Positions 6,532 to 15,364 of a DNA stretch of 64,000 nucleotides are shown here, piece by piece. Both the position numbers and the translations under genes were made by a program. The number at the start of each line of letters is the position of its first letter. The first letter of the stretch is position 1. The DNA comes from Lachnospiraceae bacterium (GTDB taxonomy: Bacteria > Bacillota > Clostridia > Lachnospirales > Lachnospiraceae). Under the pieces are notes generated by a model. It had not been told where the DNA came from. It was given only the letters and a program-made list of their open reading frames with translations, and did not search any database. The DNA is taken from contig JAILHF010000019.1 in NCBI GenBank assembly GCA_024696005.1, positions 1 to 64,000 of the forward strand, in the 5' to 3' direction.

Positions 6532-8445
6532 TTATGCTCCCGGCTGCTTTGTTTTCTTCATTTCCGCTTTTATGCGGTACATCTCCTCGTCGGCACGTTT
6601 GACCACGTCCTGCACGGACATATCTTCCCCCGGCCGGTAGACCGAGATCCCGCAGGCAATGGAGACATAGTCCGAGGGAAGCGGCAGCTTCGCGGAATAG
6701 GGGCTCATGTGCCGGTTCAGATCCTCCCGGAGTTCTTCCCGCTCTTCAAAATCACCGCCGGAAAGGACCGCGATAAATTCATCGCCTCCGACACGGAATA
6801 CCGGACTGTGCTTGAAGATATTACAGATCAGATGGCAGGAGCGGATCAGATAATCGTCTCCGGCATCATGCCCGAGGGAGTCGTTGATGAGCTTCAGATT
6901 GTTGACGTCAAACATGGCGATCGCAAAGGGCTCCACGGTTTCGGAATTGATCTTGGACTGCAAATACTTTTCCTTATCCTCATATGCCATCCGGTTGCTC
7001 ACATTCGTGAGCGGGTCGCGGCGCATGAGATCCAGAAGCCTCTTGTTGATCAGATCCAGGCTCAGGGCGTGACGGAACTTATCAAAGACAAGCCCCATGC
7101 GGCTCTGATAGGTATGCAGGAAATGGTTTTCCACCTTCTCCATGCAATCCCGGAAGATAATATATCCGTACGCCTCATCCGCTTCGTGCAGCGGAAGGAA
7201 GACATAGAGATGATTCGCTCCTTCACAGTCATAATTCGGGATCAGCTCCGATGTGGAAAAACGGTCATTCCGGTAAGGGACACCGTCCTCCGTGGAATAG
7301 ATCACCTCCAGCTGTTTGCTGTAGCCCTTTGTTTTCAGCCGGATACCGGGGTCATATATGGAAAGACCGAAATTGGGTTCCAGCAGGATATGAAAGGAAT
7401 CTCCCTCATAGTCATGATTCTCCGAAAGGAGCCGGCGAAGGTTCCTCTTGAAATCCTCATATGTCAGACAGGAGAGGATCGTGGAATCGATCAGGTTCAG
7501 CTTACGGTTGAAATAGGTCGTCATGGCACGTACGGAAAACGCCTCGCGCCCCTTACGCCTCCGCATCCGGTCGCTGTTCCGCACTTCGGAACAGCCGCAG
7601 CTGTCCCCCGGCATGAACTGACAGGAAATGATCTGGGAAGCTCCGGGCTCCGCTCCGGCCAGGCTATCCAGCCAGAGTTTTACACCGGCACTGCCCATTT
7701 CGGTGAAACACTGGTCGACCGAAGCGATGGACGGGTCAAAGACCTGACTGTCATCGATAAAATCGTAGCCGCAGACCAGCACGTCCCGCGGAACCTCATA
7801 GCCGTTATTGGACAATGAGATGCAGGTCTCCATAGCCAGGCCGTCGTTCGCACAGATAAAGGCATCCGGAAGCTCACGCCCTTCCGCGCAAAGCTCTTTT
7901 ATATGCCTGGTGACCGCCGCATTTTCCCATCTGGTATAGAAAACCTCCTTCAGATCCTCCGAACGGCCCTTTTCCTCCAGATAGTCGCGCACGGCCTTCA
8001 GGCGCAGCTCCGAATCCGCCGAATCGGTCGTGCCCGCAAAAAAGGTGATGGCACGGACTCCGTGCACGTCGCAGAGATGCTCGCACATAGCCTTGGTAGC
8101 CTGATAATTGTCCGAGCCGACATAGCAGACCCCTTCGTGCGTTGCCCCCTGCATGATAACGGGAATGCCGGCTTCCCGGCTGCGCGCCAGGATATCCTCG
8201 ACCCTGTCGTGAAAATCCAGACCGCTTCCGAAGATGAATACCCCGTCAAAACCATGAAGATCCGGAAGATTGTAGATATTCATCTCCCCCTTCTTCACGG
8301 CATGGGTATCAACATGCGTCGGATAACAGAGAAAAAGAAAGATATCCGCCTTCTCCCCTTCCAGCGCATGCTGCATGCCGGTAAGGAACTGGGACAGGAT
8401 CTCACTGCACCACCCGGTTGTAAAGACTGCGATCTTTTTTTTCAT
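6532..8445 (-). CDS. Diguanylate cyclase with LacI-type periplasmic-binding-protein-like sensor domain
   Basis: A 637-residue protein with no signal peptide or membrane segment. Residues about 1-290 are a type I periplasmic-binding-protein fold like the effector domain of LacI regulators (MKKKIAVFTTGWCSEILSQF, FDGVFIFGSG, CYVGSDNYQATKAMC, PDAFICANDGLAMETC) but without a DNA-binding helix-turn-helix. A middle region about 300-470 is followed by a GGDEF domain with intact VGGDEF at 553-557. The residues just ahead (KHSP) do not fit an RxxD inhibitory site, so product inhibition may be absent. It probably makes c-di-GMP in response to an intracellular sugar-like ligand; the ligand is unknown. 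An extended -10 promoter lies upstream. Confidence 0.88.
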   Translation of the reverse strand: MKKKIAVFTTGWCSEILSQFLTGMQHALEGEKADIFLFLCYPTHVDTHAVKKGEMNIYNLPDLHGFDGVFIFGSGLDFHDRVEDILARSREAGIPVIMQGATHEGVCYVGSDNYQATKAMCEHLCDVHGVRAITFFAGTTDSADSELRLKAVRDYLEEKGRSEDLKEVFYTRWENAAVTRHIKELCAEGRELPDAFICANDGLAMETCISLSNNGYEVPRDVLVCGYDFIDDSQVFDPSIASVDQCFTEMGSAGVKLWLDSLAGAEPGASQIISCQFMPGDSCGCSEVRNSDRMRRRKGREAFSVRAMTTYFNRKLNLIDSTILSCLTYEDFKRNLRRLLSENHDYEGDSFHILLEPNFGLSIYDPGIRLKTKGYSKQLEVIYSTEDGVPYRNDRFSTSELIPNYDCEGANHLYVFLPLHEADEAYGYIIFRDCMEKVENHFLHTYQSRMGLVFDKFRHALSLDLINKRLLDLMRRDPLTNVSNRMAYEDKEKYLQSKINSETVEPFAIAMFDVNNLKLINDSLGHDAGDDYLIRSCHLICNIFKHSPVFRVGGDEFIAVLSGGDFEEREELREDLNRHMSPYSAKLPLPSDYVSIACGISVYRPGEDMSVQDVVKRADEEMYRIKAEMKKTKQPGA

Positions 8446-8501
8446 AAACTGGCTCCTTTCGGATCCGAAACAACGTGGCAGCTCTGGCAGTTATTTTGCT
8501 T

Positions 8502-8510
8502 ATTATATCA
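8502..8510 (-). promoter_or_regulatory. Extended -10 promoter of the sensor-cyclase gene
   Basis: Minus-strand TGATATAAT gives a TGn plus perfect -10 hexamer about 57 bases ahead of the start codon. The -35 region is weak. Confidence 0.5.
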
Positions 8511-8593
8511 TGTCTCGGCAGATAGCTCCATATACTTCGTAGCAGGACACTTATGCCCTTCAGACGGGCGTCCCCGGAACGAACACATCCCTC

Positions 8594-9364
8594 TTATATC
8601 TCAATCCCGTACCCCTTCAGGAACTCCCGCATCTCCCCGTAATCCGCAAAATCCTTCTGCCAGCCGTGCACCGCATAGGGAATGTCGCCGTTTTTGACGC
8701 GGTCCCGCAGATGATACTCGGCCGCAAAGGCCCTTCCGTCCGCGAGAGGAGCCGGCACAAAACCGCGGCGGCTGTCCCGCCCGAACACACCGAAGAAGAT
8801 GTCCTCGTTGCGCTTCCAGAACCAGTAGATCTTGCGGTGCCCGAATTCGCGGATCAGTTCCCTGCAATGCGCTATATGGCGGAGAGAGAAACCTCCGTTC
8901 CCCATCACGATGCCGTCGTTCTTTCCCTTGCAGCAGCGGATGCGGAAGCCCGGAAAGCCTTTCTTTTTCGGGAAGGTCCACTCCCAGATCCGCCGCGGCG
9001 GCTCCCATGGCGCACCGATGTAATCGTAGCCGCGCTCCATGAATTCGTCCAGCCGGTCCTCGTTCTGCCAGAGCACGGCGTCCGGCTGCGCGATCAGCAT
9101 GTATTCGTAGCGCGCAAAAGCCGCGTAAAAAGCGTCCGAAAGCAGGAGCCTGTTGTAGCCCCTGATCCCCTTGAAGTATTCTGCCGCGAAACGGCGCTGC
9201 CCCACGGTGGGAAAGCGCTTTGCATAATACGAGCTGTTCAGGCCTTCGGGCAGCACAAAGACCAGTTCCCTTTCGGAAAAGACTTTGACATAGCGCTGCA
9301 CGCAGGCTTCCTCGTCCGCGTCAAACTGCGGCTTATAAGCCGGAATGATCACAACTGCTTTCAT
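8594..9364 (-). CDS. DUF5672-type glycosyltransferase-like protein
   Basis: A 256-residue cytoplasmic protein starting MKAVVIIPAYKP. It matches the DUF5672 pattern: YMLIAQPDAVLW, where a D is placed as in a GT-A metal site, then YDYIGAPW, IVMGNGGFSLR, and NEDIFFG near the end. These resemble motifs of small nucleotide-sugar transferases found in glycan clusters. It is the last gene of the glycan run and overlaps the preceding glycosyltransferase by 32 bp, which implies translational coupling. Donor and acceptor cannot be told from sequence. Confidence 0.8.
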   Translation of the reverse strand: MKAVVIIPAYKPQFDADEEACVQRYVKVFSERELVFVLPEGLNSSYYAKRFPTVGQRRFAAEYFKGIRGYNRLLLSDAFYAAFARYEYMLIAQPDAVLWQNEDRLDEFMERGYDYIGAPWEPPRRIWEWTFPKKKGFPGFRIRCCKGKNDGIVMGNGGFSLRHIAHCRELIREFGHRKIYWFWKRNEDIFFGVFGRDSRRGFVPAPLADGRAFAAEYHLRDRVKNGDIPYAVHGWQKDFADYGEMREFLKGYGIEI

Positions 9365-10484
9365 ACAGCTCCCCGATCGTCTCTACCATGCGGTCCCAGG
9401 AAAAACGCTCCGCCTCCGCATCCACATTCTGCCGGAATTCCTCCGCAAGATCCTCTTCAAAAAAGCGGAGGATCGCTGCCGCGAGCGCATCCGGATCGGC
9501 CGGCGGCACGATGAAGCCTGTTTTCCCATCCGTCACCGCCTCGGGCAGTCCCCCCACATTCGTGGCGATCACCGGCAGGCCGAAGCCGAAGGCGATCTGC
9601 ACGATGCCGGACTGCGTTGCCGAAAGATAAGGACAGACGCAGAGGTCGGCCGCCGCGAAATAGGGTTCCACCTCCGCATCCGGCACATAACCGTCGCGGA
9701 TCAGAAAGCGCTCTTCCGCTCCGCTCTCCCGGATCTGCTTTGCATATTCATCCTTTTTATCCCCGAAATCCCCGACCACGGCAATGCGGATCGCAGGATC
9801 CGCCGCAACCAGGCGCGGCGCGGCCGCGATCAGATGATCCAGTCCCTTATATTTCCGCACCAGCCCGAAAAAGAGCAGGAGCTTTTCCTCTTCCCCGATC
9901 CCGAGCTGCTTTCTGGCCTCACCCCGGCTCATCCCCTTCAGGCGGAAGGCGTTGTAGCTCGGGTGCGGATTCTTTCTGTGAGGCATGGCCGGCAGAAGCT
10001 TCTTTAAGTTTTCCTCGTCCTCGGAGGAATGCACGATGCAGCCCGCCGCATATTTCAGCGTATTCTTTGTAAGAAAACGGTCCAGGGGAAAACGCTCGTG
10101 CGGGAGCACGTTATGACAGGTGAAAAATACGGGTATCGTCTTCAGGTGGCGCAGAAGCCCCTGATAGCAGGGCGCAAAATAGGGATGCCACCATTGCACG
10201 ATCAGAAGCGCCGGCTCTTCCTTTCGTATCGCCGCGGCCGCCCGGGCCCAGCTTAAGGGATTGGCGGTGTTTACGGCAAAACGGCTGTCCTCGATCTCGA
10301 ACGCGCGGTTTGCGTAATCCCTCTGCTCTTTTTTGAACAAAAGCTTCGGGTATTGCAGGGAATAGGAAAAACACAGCACCTCGTACTTTTTCCGAAGCGC
10401 CCGGATCAGAAGTCCCGTATAGTGCGAGATCCCGCCCTTATAGGGATAGACGGGTCCCAGTACCGCGATCTTTGTTTTTTTCAT
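9333..10484 (-). CDS. GT4-family glycosyltransferase
   Basis: A 383-residue GT-B fold protein. The N-terminal acceptor half opens with KIAVLGPVYPYKGGISHYTG, whose glycine loop is typical of GT4 enzymes. The donor half carries LLLFFGLVRKYKGLDHLI and CVCPYLSATQSGIVQIAFGF followed by GLPVIATNVGGLPEAV; the E-x7-E sugar-nucleotide motif is weakened, with Q in place of the first E. It overlaps the asparagine-synthetase-like gene by 47 bp. It probably adds one sugar of the surface glycan on the cytoplasmic face of the membrane. Confidence 0.88.
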   Translation of the reverse strand: MKKTKIAVLGPVYPYKGGISHYTGLLIRALRKKYEVLCFSYSLQYPKLLFKKEQRDYANRAFEIEDSRFAVNTANPLSWARAAAAIRKEEPALLIVQWWHPYFAPCYQGLLRHLKTIPVFFTCHNVLPHERFPLDRFLTKNTLKYAAGCIVHSSEDEENLKKLLPAMPHRKNPHPSYNAFRLKGMSRGEARKQLGIGEEEKLLLFFGLVRKYKGLDHLIAAAPRLVAADPAIRIAVVGDFGDKKDEYAKQIRESGAEERFLIRDGYVPDAEVEPYFAAADLCVCPYLSATQSGIVQIAFGFGLPVIATNVGGLPEAVTDGKTGFIVPPADPDALAAAILRFFEEDLAEEFRQNVDAEAERFSWDRMVETIGELYESSCDHSGL

Positions 10485-12321
10485 ATTGATCCCTGTACCA
10501 TTGCTCCAGCATCAGCACGTTCCAGACCAGTCTGGGAGCACGACCGGTGCCGACAAAGTCCTTCCACAGGCCGCGCACCGCTCCGTTCCGCAGAAGGCCG
10601 TCCGCCGCCGCATGGGAATGCTCCATCAGTTCGGCCGCCCATTCCGCGGTGTCGCCCTCGCGGAGCCACCGTTCCAGCGGGACCGCGAAGCCCTTCTTGG
10701 GACGTTCCCAAAGCTCGCGCGGGACATAGCGCCCCAGCACTTCCTTCAGGATCTTTTTCTGTGTCCTGCCGTCGTATTTGTATTCGGAAGGCAGGCTGAG
10801 CGCAAATTCCAGCACATCGCGGTCCAGCATCGGAATGCGGTTCTCCAGGGATACCGCCATGCCGGCGCGGTCCACCTTCACCAGGATATCCTCGGGCAGA
10901 TAGCACAGGATGTCATCCGTCAGCATCTGCTGCGCATCGTCTCCCGCAAGCACTTCATGGCGGATCGGAACCCGCTCTCCGCAAAGCCTCTCGATATAAG
11001 GGTCGTAGTGCCAGACGGCTTCCTTCAGCTCACGGATGTTTGAGGCCCGCAGGCAGAAGCCCGCCCTGTGGATCTGCGGGATGCCCGCACCCTGCAGGAG
11101 TTTTCCGGCTGCATCGCGAAGCGGATGCGGGACCATGCGCACGCCCCGCCAAAGCCCGGCGATCTGCGGATACGTGCGGTAGCCGCAGAAGAGCTCGTCG
11201 CCCGCGTCGCCGGAGAGCGACACCGTCACCTGCTGCCTGGCCAGCTTGCTGACCAGATAGGTCGGGATCTGGGAAGAATCGGCAAAAGGCTCGCCATATA
11301 CCCCGGAGATCCCCGGGATCACTTCCTTCAGCTCCGCTTCCGTCACGATCTGTTCGGTATGCTTCGTGCCGAGACATTCCGCGATCACTGCCGCTTCCTT
11401 TGCCTCGTTGTATTTTTCTTCGGTGAATCCGATCGAAAAGCTGCGCACGTCACCCGGGCGCAGGCGGCTCATGAGCGCGACCACGGTCGCGGAATCCACG
11501 CCGCCGGAAAGATACGCCCCGAGAGGAACGTCCGAGGCCAGCTGCCCGCGCACACTCTCGGTGAGCAGCCGCTCAAGCTCGTCTGCCGCTTCCGCAAAGC
11601 TTCCGCGGAAGGGATGCTCTTTCGCCTCTTCCGCTTTCTTTTTCAGGTCGTACCAGCGCCCCATCTTCTGCCGGCCTTCCCCGAAGGGACAGGTGATCTT
11701 CAGGATCGCGCCCGGCATCAGCTTCCGTATTCCCTTGTAGATCGAATACGGTGCCGGGATGTAGCCGTAAAGGAGATAACGGGGCAGCACGGAAGCATCC
11801 GGCTCGGGGTCAAAGCCCGGAAACGCGGCAAGGGCGCCCACTTCGGACGCGAACACAAAATCCCCGCCGATCCGCCCGTAATACAGGGGTTTTTCCCCGA
11901 TGCGGTCCCGCATCAGAAGAAGGGTCTTTTTCTCCCTGTCATAAAGAGCGATCGCAAACATCCCCTTGGCCAGCTGCAGGGTCTTTTCCACGCCGAGCGC
12001 GGCAAAGGCCTCCAGCAGGATCTCGGTATCGGAACTGCCGTTCCACTTTGTCTCCCCGCTCGCTTCCTTCAGTTCCGCGGCGTTGTAGATCTCGCCGTTA
12101 TAAGCCATCACGAAACGGCCGTCATGGCTGGGCATCGGCTGGGCACCGTTCGCGCTCAGGTCGCGGATCGAAAGACGACGGTGCCCCAGCACCACGCCGC
12201 TTTCCGCATCCGCCCAGCTTCCTTCCGCATCCGGCCCGCGATGGGTCAGTGCGTCCGTCATGCCGCGGATCACGCTGGCGTCAAGCTTTCTTTTGCTGAT
12301 ATAACCGGCTATCCCGCACAT
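10438..12321 (-). CDS. asnB: Glutamine-dependent asparagine synthetase-like amidotransferase
   Basis: A 627-residue class II amidotransferase. MCGIAGY exposes Cys2 as glutaminase nucleophile after Met removal, with HRGPD near 28, YNGEIYN near 75 and SSDTE near 97. The synthetase half has the PP-loop SGGVDS at 272-277 and LSGDAGDELFCGY for ATP and substrate binding. It has the length of bacterial AsnB. Inside a glycan operon such proteins often amidate a uronic acid of the polysaccharide (the WbpS type) instead of making free asparagine; that role fits the uronic-acid dehydrogenase gene upstream but is inference. Confidence 0.9.
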   Translation of the reverse strand: MCGIAGYISKRKLDASVIRGMTDALTHRGPDAEGSWADAESGVVLGHRRLSIRDLSANGAQPMPSHDGRFVMAYNGEIYNAAELKEASGETKWNGSSDTEILLEAFAALGVEKTLQLAKGMFAIALYDREKKTLLLMRDRIGEKPLYYGRIGGDFVFASEVGALAAFPGFDPEPDASVLPRYLLYGYIPAPYSIYKGIRKLMPGAILKITCPFGEGRQKMGRWYDLKKKAEEAKEHPFRGSFAEAADELERLLTESVRGQLASDVPLGAYLSGGVDSATVVALMSRLRPGDVRSFSIGFTEEKYNEAKEAAVIAECLGTKHTEQIVTEAELKEVIPGISGVYGEPFADSSQIPTYLVSKLARQQVTVSLSGDAGDELFCGYRTYPQIAGLWRGVRMVPHPLRDAAGKLLQGAGIPQIHRAGFCLRASNIRELKEAVWHYDPYIERLCGERVPIRHEVLAGDDAQQMLTDDILCYLPEDILVKVDRAGMAVSLENRIPMLDRDVLEFALSLPSEYKYDGRTQKKILKEVLGRYVPRELWERPKKGFAVPLERWLREGDTAEWAAELMEHSHAAADGLLRNGAVRGLWKDFVGTGRAPRLVWNVLMLEQWYRDQYEKNKDRGTGTRLSL

Positions 12322-12324
12322 GGA

Positions 12325-13425
12325 TCAAATCCTTTCCGCATAGGCAAGCCATTCCCCGGCGATGCGTTCCGTCGAGGCAAGCTCCCTGATCTTCATGGCC
12401 TCCGTTGCAACGCGCTCCGCTTCCTCCGGGTATTCCGCCATCTTACCCATGGCGGCTGCCATCTCCTTCGGATTTCCCACCTCGCAGAGCAGGCCGTTTG
12501 CCCCGTCTTCGATCAGAGCCGCCGGGCCGCCGCAGGGGCAGTCGGTCGCGATCACGGGCAGGCCCATGGCCATGGCTTCCATCAGCGCGTTCGGCATGCC
12601 TTCGTATTTGGAAGAGAGGATGTAGGCCGCCGCATCGTGAATGCAGCTTTCCACATCATCCCTGTTTCCCATCAAGAGTATCTTTTCGTCCAGGCCGTGC
12701 GCGTGAACGAATTCCTTCACCTGGTGTATCGTGTTGTCTCCGCTGTCGCCGCCGTAGATCTCGAGCACATAATCGCCGTGCTCCTCCAGGAACAGCTCAA
12801 AGGCTTTCACCAGCGTCATGTAATCCTTGGCCTCGTGAAAGCGTCCCACGCTGACCATGGCTTTGCGCCTGCTTAGCGCCTTTTCCGACTTCCGGTATTT
12901 TTCGTTGATCGGGTTGAGGATCACCGTGGCGCGCTGCGCGACCGCGGGCGGGAAGAAATCCCTGGCCTGCGCCGTCTGAAAGACCGCTCCCGCGGCCTTC
13001 TTATACAGCCATCCGCTCAGAAGCTTCTGCTTTTTGGACGCGTAATCCACGCGGGGGTCGCTTCTCACCGAAATGATCACCGGGATGTGCAGGGGACGTG
13101 CCGCTGCGATCGCGCGGTAATTCGCGGTCTGCATGAAGGCAAAGACCACATCCGGACGCTCCTTTTTCAGGCAGTCCCGCAGATGCCGGACCCGGCAGTT
13201 CATGCGGCCGAGTTTTCCCTTCTTCTCCTCCGCCTCGCTCAGGCCCACGTTGATGCGGCGCACTCCCGCAGGCAGGGGATATTCGGACTTCTCCTCCGCC
13301 AGTGTGGCGATCAGCACTTCTTTGCCCTGCCGCTCCAGCTCTTCCGCCAGTGTGCAGACCACGCGCTCGGCTCCGCCGTGCCCCAGACTGTAGATATGAA
13401 ATAATATCTTATCGATCTTTCGCAT
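12325..13425 (-). CDS. GT4-family glycosyltransferase
   Basis: A 366-residue GT-B enzyme. N-terminal HIYSLGHGGAERVVCTLAEEL is the classic Gly-rich acceptor-domain motif. The C-terminal half has MVSVGRFHEAKDYMTLVKAF and SKYEGMPNALMEAMAMG followed by LPVIATDCPCGGP, with the E-x7-E motif intact (EGMPNALME). It resembles the EpsD/RfaB-like transferases of exopolysaccharide operons. Three bases separate it from the AsnB-like gene, and it overlaps the preceding fusion gene by 17 bp. Specificity unknown. Confidence 0.9.
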   Translation of the reverse strand: MRKIDKILFHIYSLGHGGAERVVCTLAEELERQGKEVLIATLAEEKSEYPLPAGVRRINVGLSEAEEKKGKLGRMNCRVRHLRDCLKKERPDVVFAFMQTANYRAIAAARPLHIPVIISVRSDPRVDYASKKQKLLSGWLYKKAAGAVFQTAQARDFFPPAVAQRATVILNPINEKYRKSEKALSRRKAMVSVGRFHEAKDYMTLVKAFELFLEEHGDYVLEIYGGDSGDNTIHQVKEFVHAHGLDEKILLMGNRDDVESCIHDAAAYILSSKYEGMPNALMEAMAMGLPVIATDCPCGGPAALIEDGANGLLCEVGNPKEMAAAMGKMAEYPEEAERVATEAMKIRELASTERIAGEWLAYAERI

Positions 13426-15364
13426 CCAGCATCTCCCGATAAAGCTGTTCCAGCATGCGCACCTGGCTCTTTACATCGAAGCCCGCTTTCTTAAGCTGCT
13501 CCGTGCAGCGCGAAAGCTCTGCGCGCTTCGTGCGCGGGTATCTGTCGGCCAGCTTCAGCGCCTCTTCCGCCCAGGCCGTAGGGCTCTTCGTCAGAGGAAG
13601 ATATTCCGCAAGCTCCGTCACCTTCACATCCTTTGTCACGCTTTCCGACACCAGTGCCGGAAGCCCCGAAGCCTGGCTCTCCACGATGGTCCCCGGCAGC
13701 CCCTCATAACGGGACGGGAAGACCAGCACATCCATGGCCTGGTAATAGGGGGCGGGCTCGCCCTGCCGCCCGGTAAAGATCACGCTCTTTTCAATTCCGA
13801 GAGCGCGGGCCTTTTCGCGTATCTGCGCTTCCAGCTCGCCTTCCCCGACCAGCATCAGCACGGCATCGCGCTTCTTTCGGATCTCGGCAAAGCATTCCAG
13901 CAGAAATTCATGATTCTTTGCATAATGAAAGCGTCCCACATGCCCGACGACCAGCTTGTCACCAAGCTTCATCGTGCGGCGCAGATCCTCACCCGCCTCC
14001 AGATGTTCTTTCAAAGGCGCAAAACGGTCCAGGTCCACCGCGTTCGGGATCAGGCGCACGCGTCCGGCCTTTGCGGCTTCGGCGCCGAACACCGCTTCCG
14101 CGGCTTCCCCGGAGCAGGCCCAGCAATAGTCGGTCTTTTTCGCCAGCCCCCTTCTCGTGAGCTTCACCAGCGCGCCCTTGATCCCGGGATCCACGCCGGC
14201 GCTCCGCGCATGGGCGATGGTGACCGGCACCCCCGCCGCCTTCGCGATCGGCAGATAGAGCGCAGCCGTATTGGTGCTGTGCCCCTGCACGATGTCGATG
14301 CCGGGATGCGTGGCAAAGAACTCCCGCATCTCGCGCTCGTAGCGCGCACGGTTGTAAAAGCGGTATTTCACGGTCCTGTATACATGGCAGCCCAGCGCTT
14401 TCGCCTCTTCCTCGTAAAAGCCCGGCGCCTCGTTCAGGAGAAAATCGTATTGAAAATGTTCGCGGTCCAGAAGCCGCAGGATATCCATGATGCGGCTCTC
14501 GGCCCCACCGACGGAGAGTCCGCCGATGACCTGCAGCACGCGGATCTTTCCGTTGCCGGAAGGCTTACGGGTGCGCACGTTCAGCGGAGCTTTCGCGCTG
14601 CCCGGATCCTTCAGCACGCTGGCCAGATGCTTGCCCTTCGCGGCCAGATACTCCGCGGCATTTTCCGCCGCCCCGCGCTCCTCTGCCTTCATAGAGAGCA
14701 GCTCGGAATAATCAATGAAACGTTCCCGCTGCGTGCGGAACAGTTCCTCGTACCGGGCAAAATCGGCGTCCTCCATCTCCCAGGTGTGAAGCACAAAGGT
14801 CGTGACGCCGTCCTTTTCTTTCAGCTCGCGGCTCCGCAAAAACGAGATCGGCAGAAAGCAGAGCCCGTCCCTTAGGTAAGGCGCGCTGCCGAAGCCGTCC
14901 GTCACATAACGGAAGCCCGCATCCTTCAGGGCGCGCAACGTGTTTAAGTCAAAGCTGTGGGCGGGCGCCATGAAGATGTCGGTATCCGCGCCGAGGGCGC
15001 GAAGTGCCTTCCGTCCCGCCTCCAGCGCTTTCCGCTGCCATTCATAGGGACGGCCCGCATATTCGGAAAAGGAATTCAAAGGAAAAAGCCCGGAGCGTTT
15101 TGTCCGGTAGACATGCCGGTAGCCGTGCAGGGCGATCGTCCAGCCGGCCTCCCTCCGTTCCTTCAGCCAGGCTGCATAGGCGGAAGGGTCCGCAAAGGCT
15201 GGGTTTCTGCCCTCCTTTGCTTCCAGCATCGGATCCGCGTTCTTCGGGATCACGCCGATCAGCGGCCGGATCCCGTAACGGTCCAGGAGCCCGGCAAAGC
15301 GGGAAAACTTTACCCAGTCCATCCCGGGCGTGATGTCATCGATGCGGATCGCGATCTTTCTCAT
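13409..15364 (-). CDS. Fusion of DUF2334 polysaccharide-deacetylase-like domain and GT4 glycosyltransferase
   Basis: A 651-residue two-domain protein. Residues about 1-240 match DUF2334, a NodB-like polysaccharide deacetylase relative: MRKIAIRIDDITPGMDW holds the metal-binding DD, IALHGYRHVY the histidine motif, FMAPAHSFD the third. Residues about 265-645 form a GT4 GT-B domain (KIRVLQVIGGLSVGGAESRI, GHVGRFHYAKNHEFLL, FPSRYEGLPGTIVESQASGL) with an intact E-x7-E motif. No signal peptide is visible, so both activities would be cytoplasmic. The enzyme could deacetylate and extend the same intermediate. It overlaps the epimerase gene by 4 bp. I am confident of the domains; the joint function is inference. 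Confidence 0.85.
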   Translation of the reverse strand: MRKIAIRIDDITPGMDWVKFSRFAGLLDRYGIRPLIGVIPKNADPMLEAKEGRNPAFADPSAYAAWLKERREAGWTIALHGYRHVYRTKRSGLFPLNSFSEYAGRPYEWQRKALEAGRKALRALGADTDIFMAPAHSFDLNTLRALKDAGFRYVTDGFGSAPYLRDGLCFLPISFLRSRELKEKDGVTTFVLHTWEMEDADFARYEELFRTQRERFIDYSELLSMKAEERGAAENAAEYLAAKGKHLASVLKDPGSAKAPLNVRTRKPSGNGKIRVLQVIGGLSVGGAESRIMDILRLLDREHFQYDFLLNEAPGFYEEEAKALGCHVYRTVKYRFYNRARYEREMREFFATHPGIDIVQGHSTNTAALYLPIAKAAGVPVTIAHARSAGVDPGIKGALVKLTRRGLAKKTDYCWACSGEAAEAVFGAEAAKAGRVRLIPNAVDLDRFAPLKEHLEAGEDLRRTMKLGDKLVVGHVGRFHYAKNHEFLLECFAEIRKKRDAVLMLVGEGELEAQIREKARALGIEKSVIFTGRQGEPAPYYQAMDVLVFPSRYEGLPGTIVESQASGLPALVSESVTKDVKVTELAEYLPLTKSPTAWAEEALKLADRYPRTKRAELSRCTEQLKKAGFDVKSQVRMLEQLYREMLDAKDR

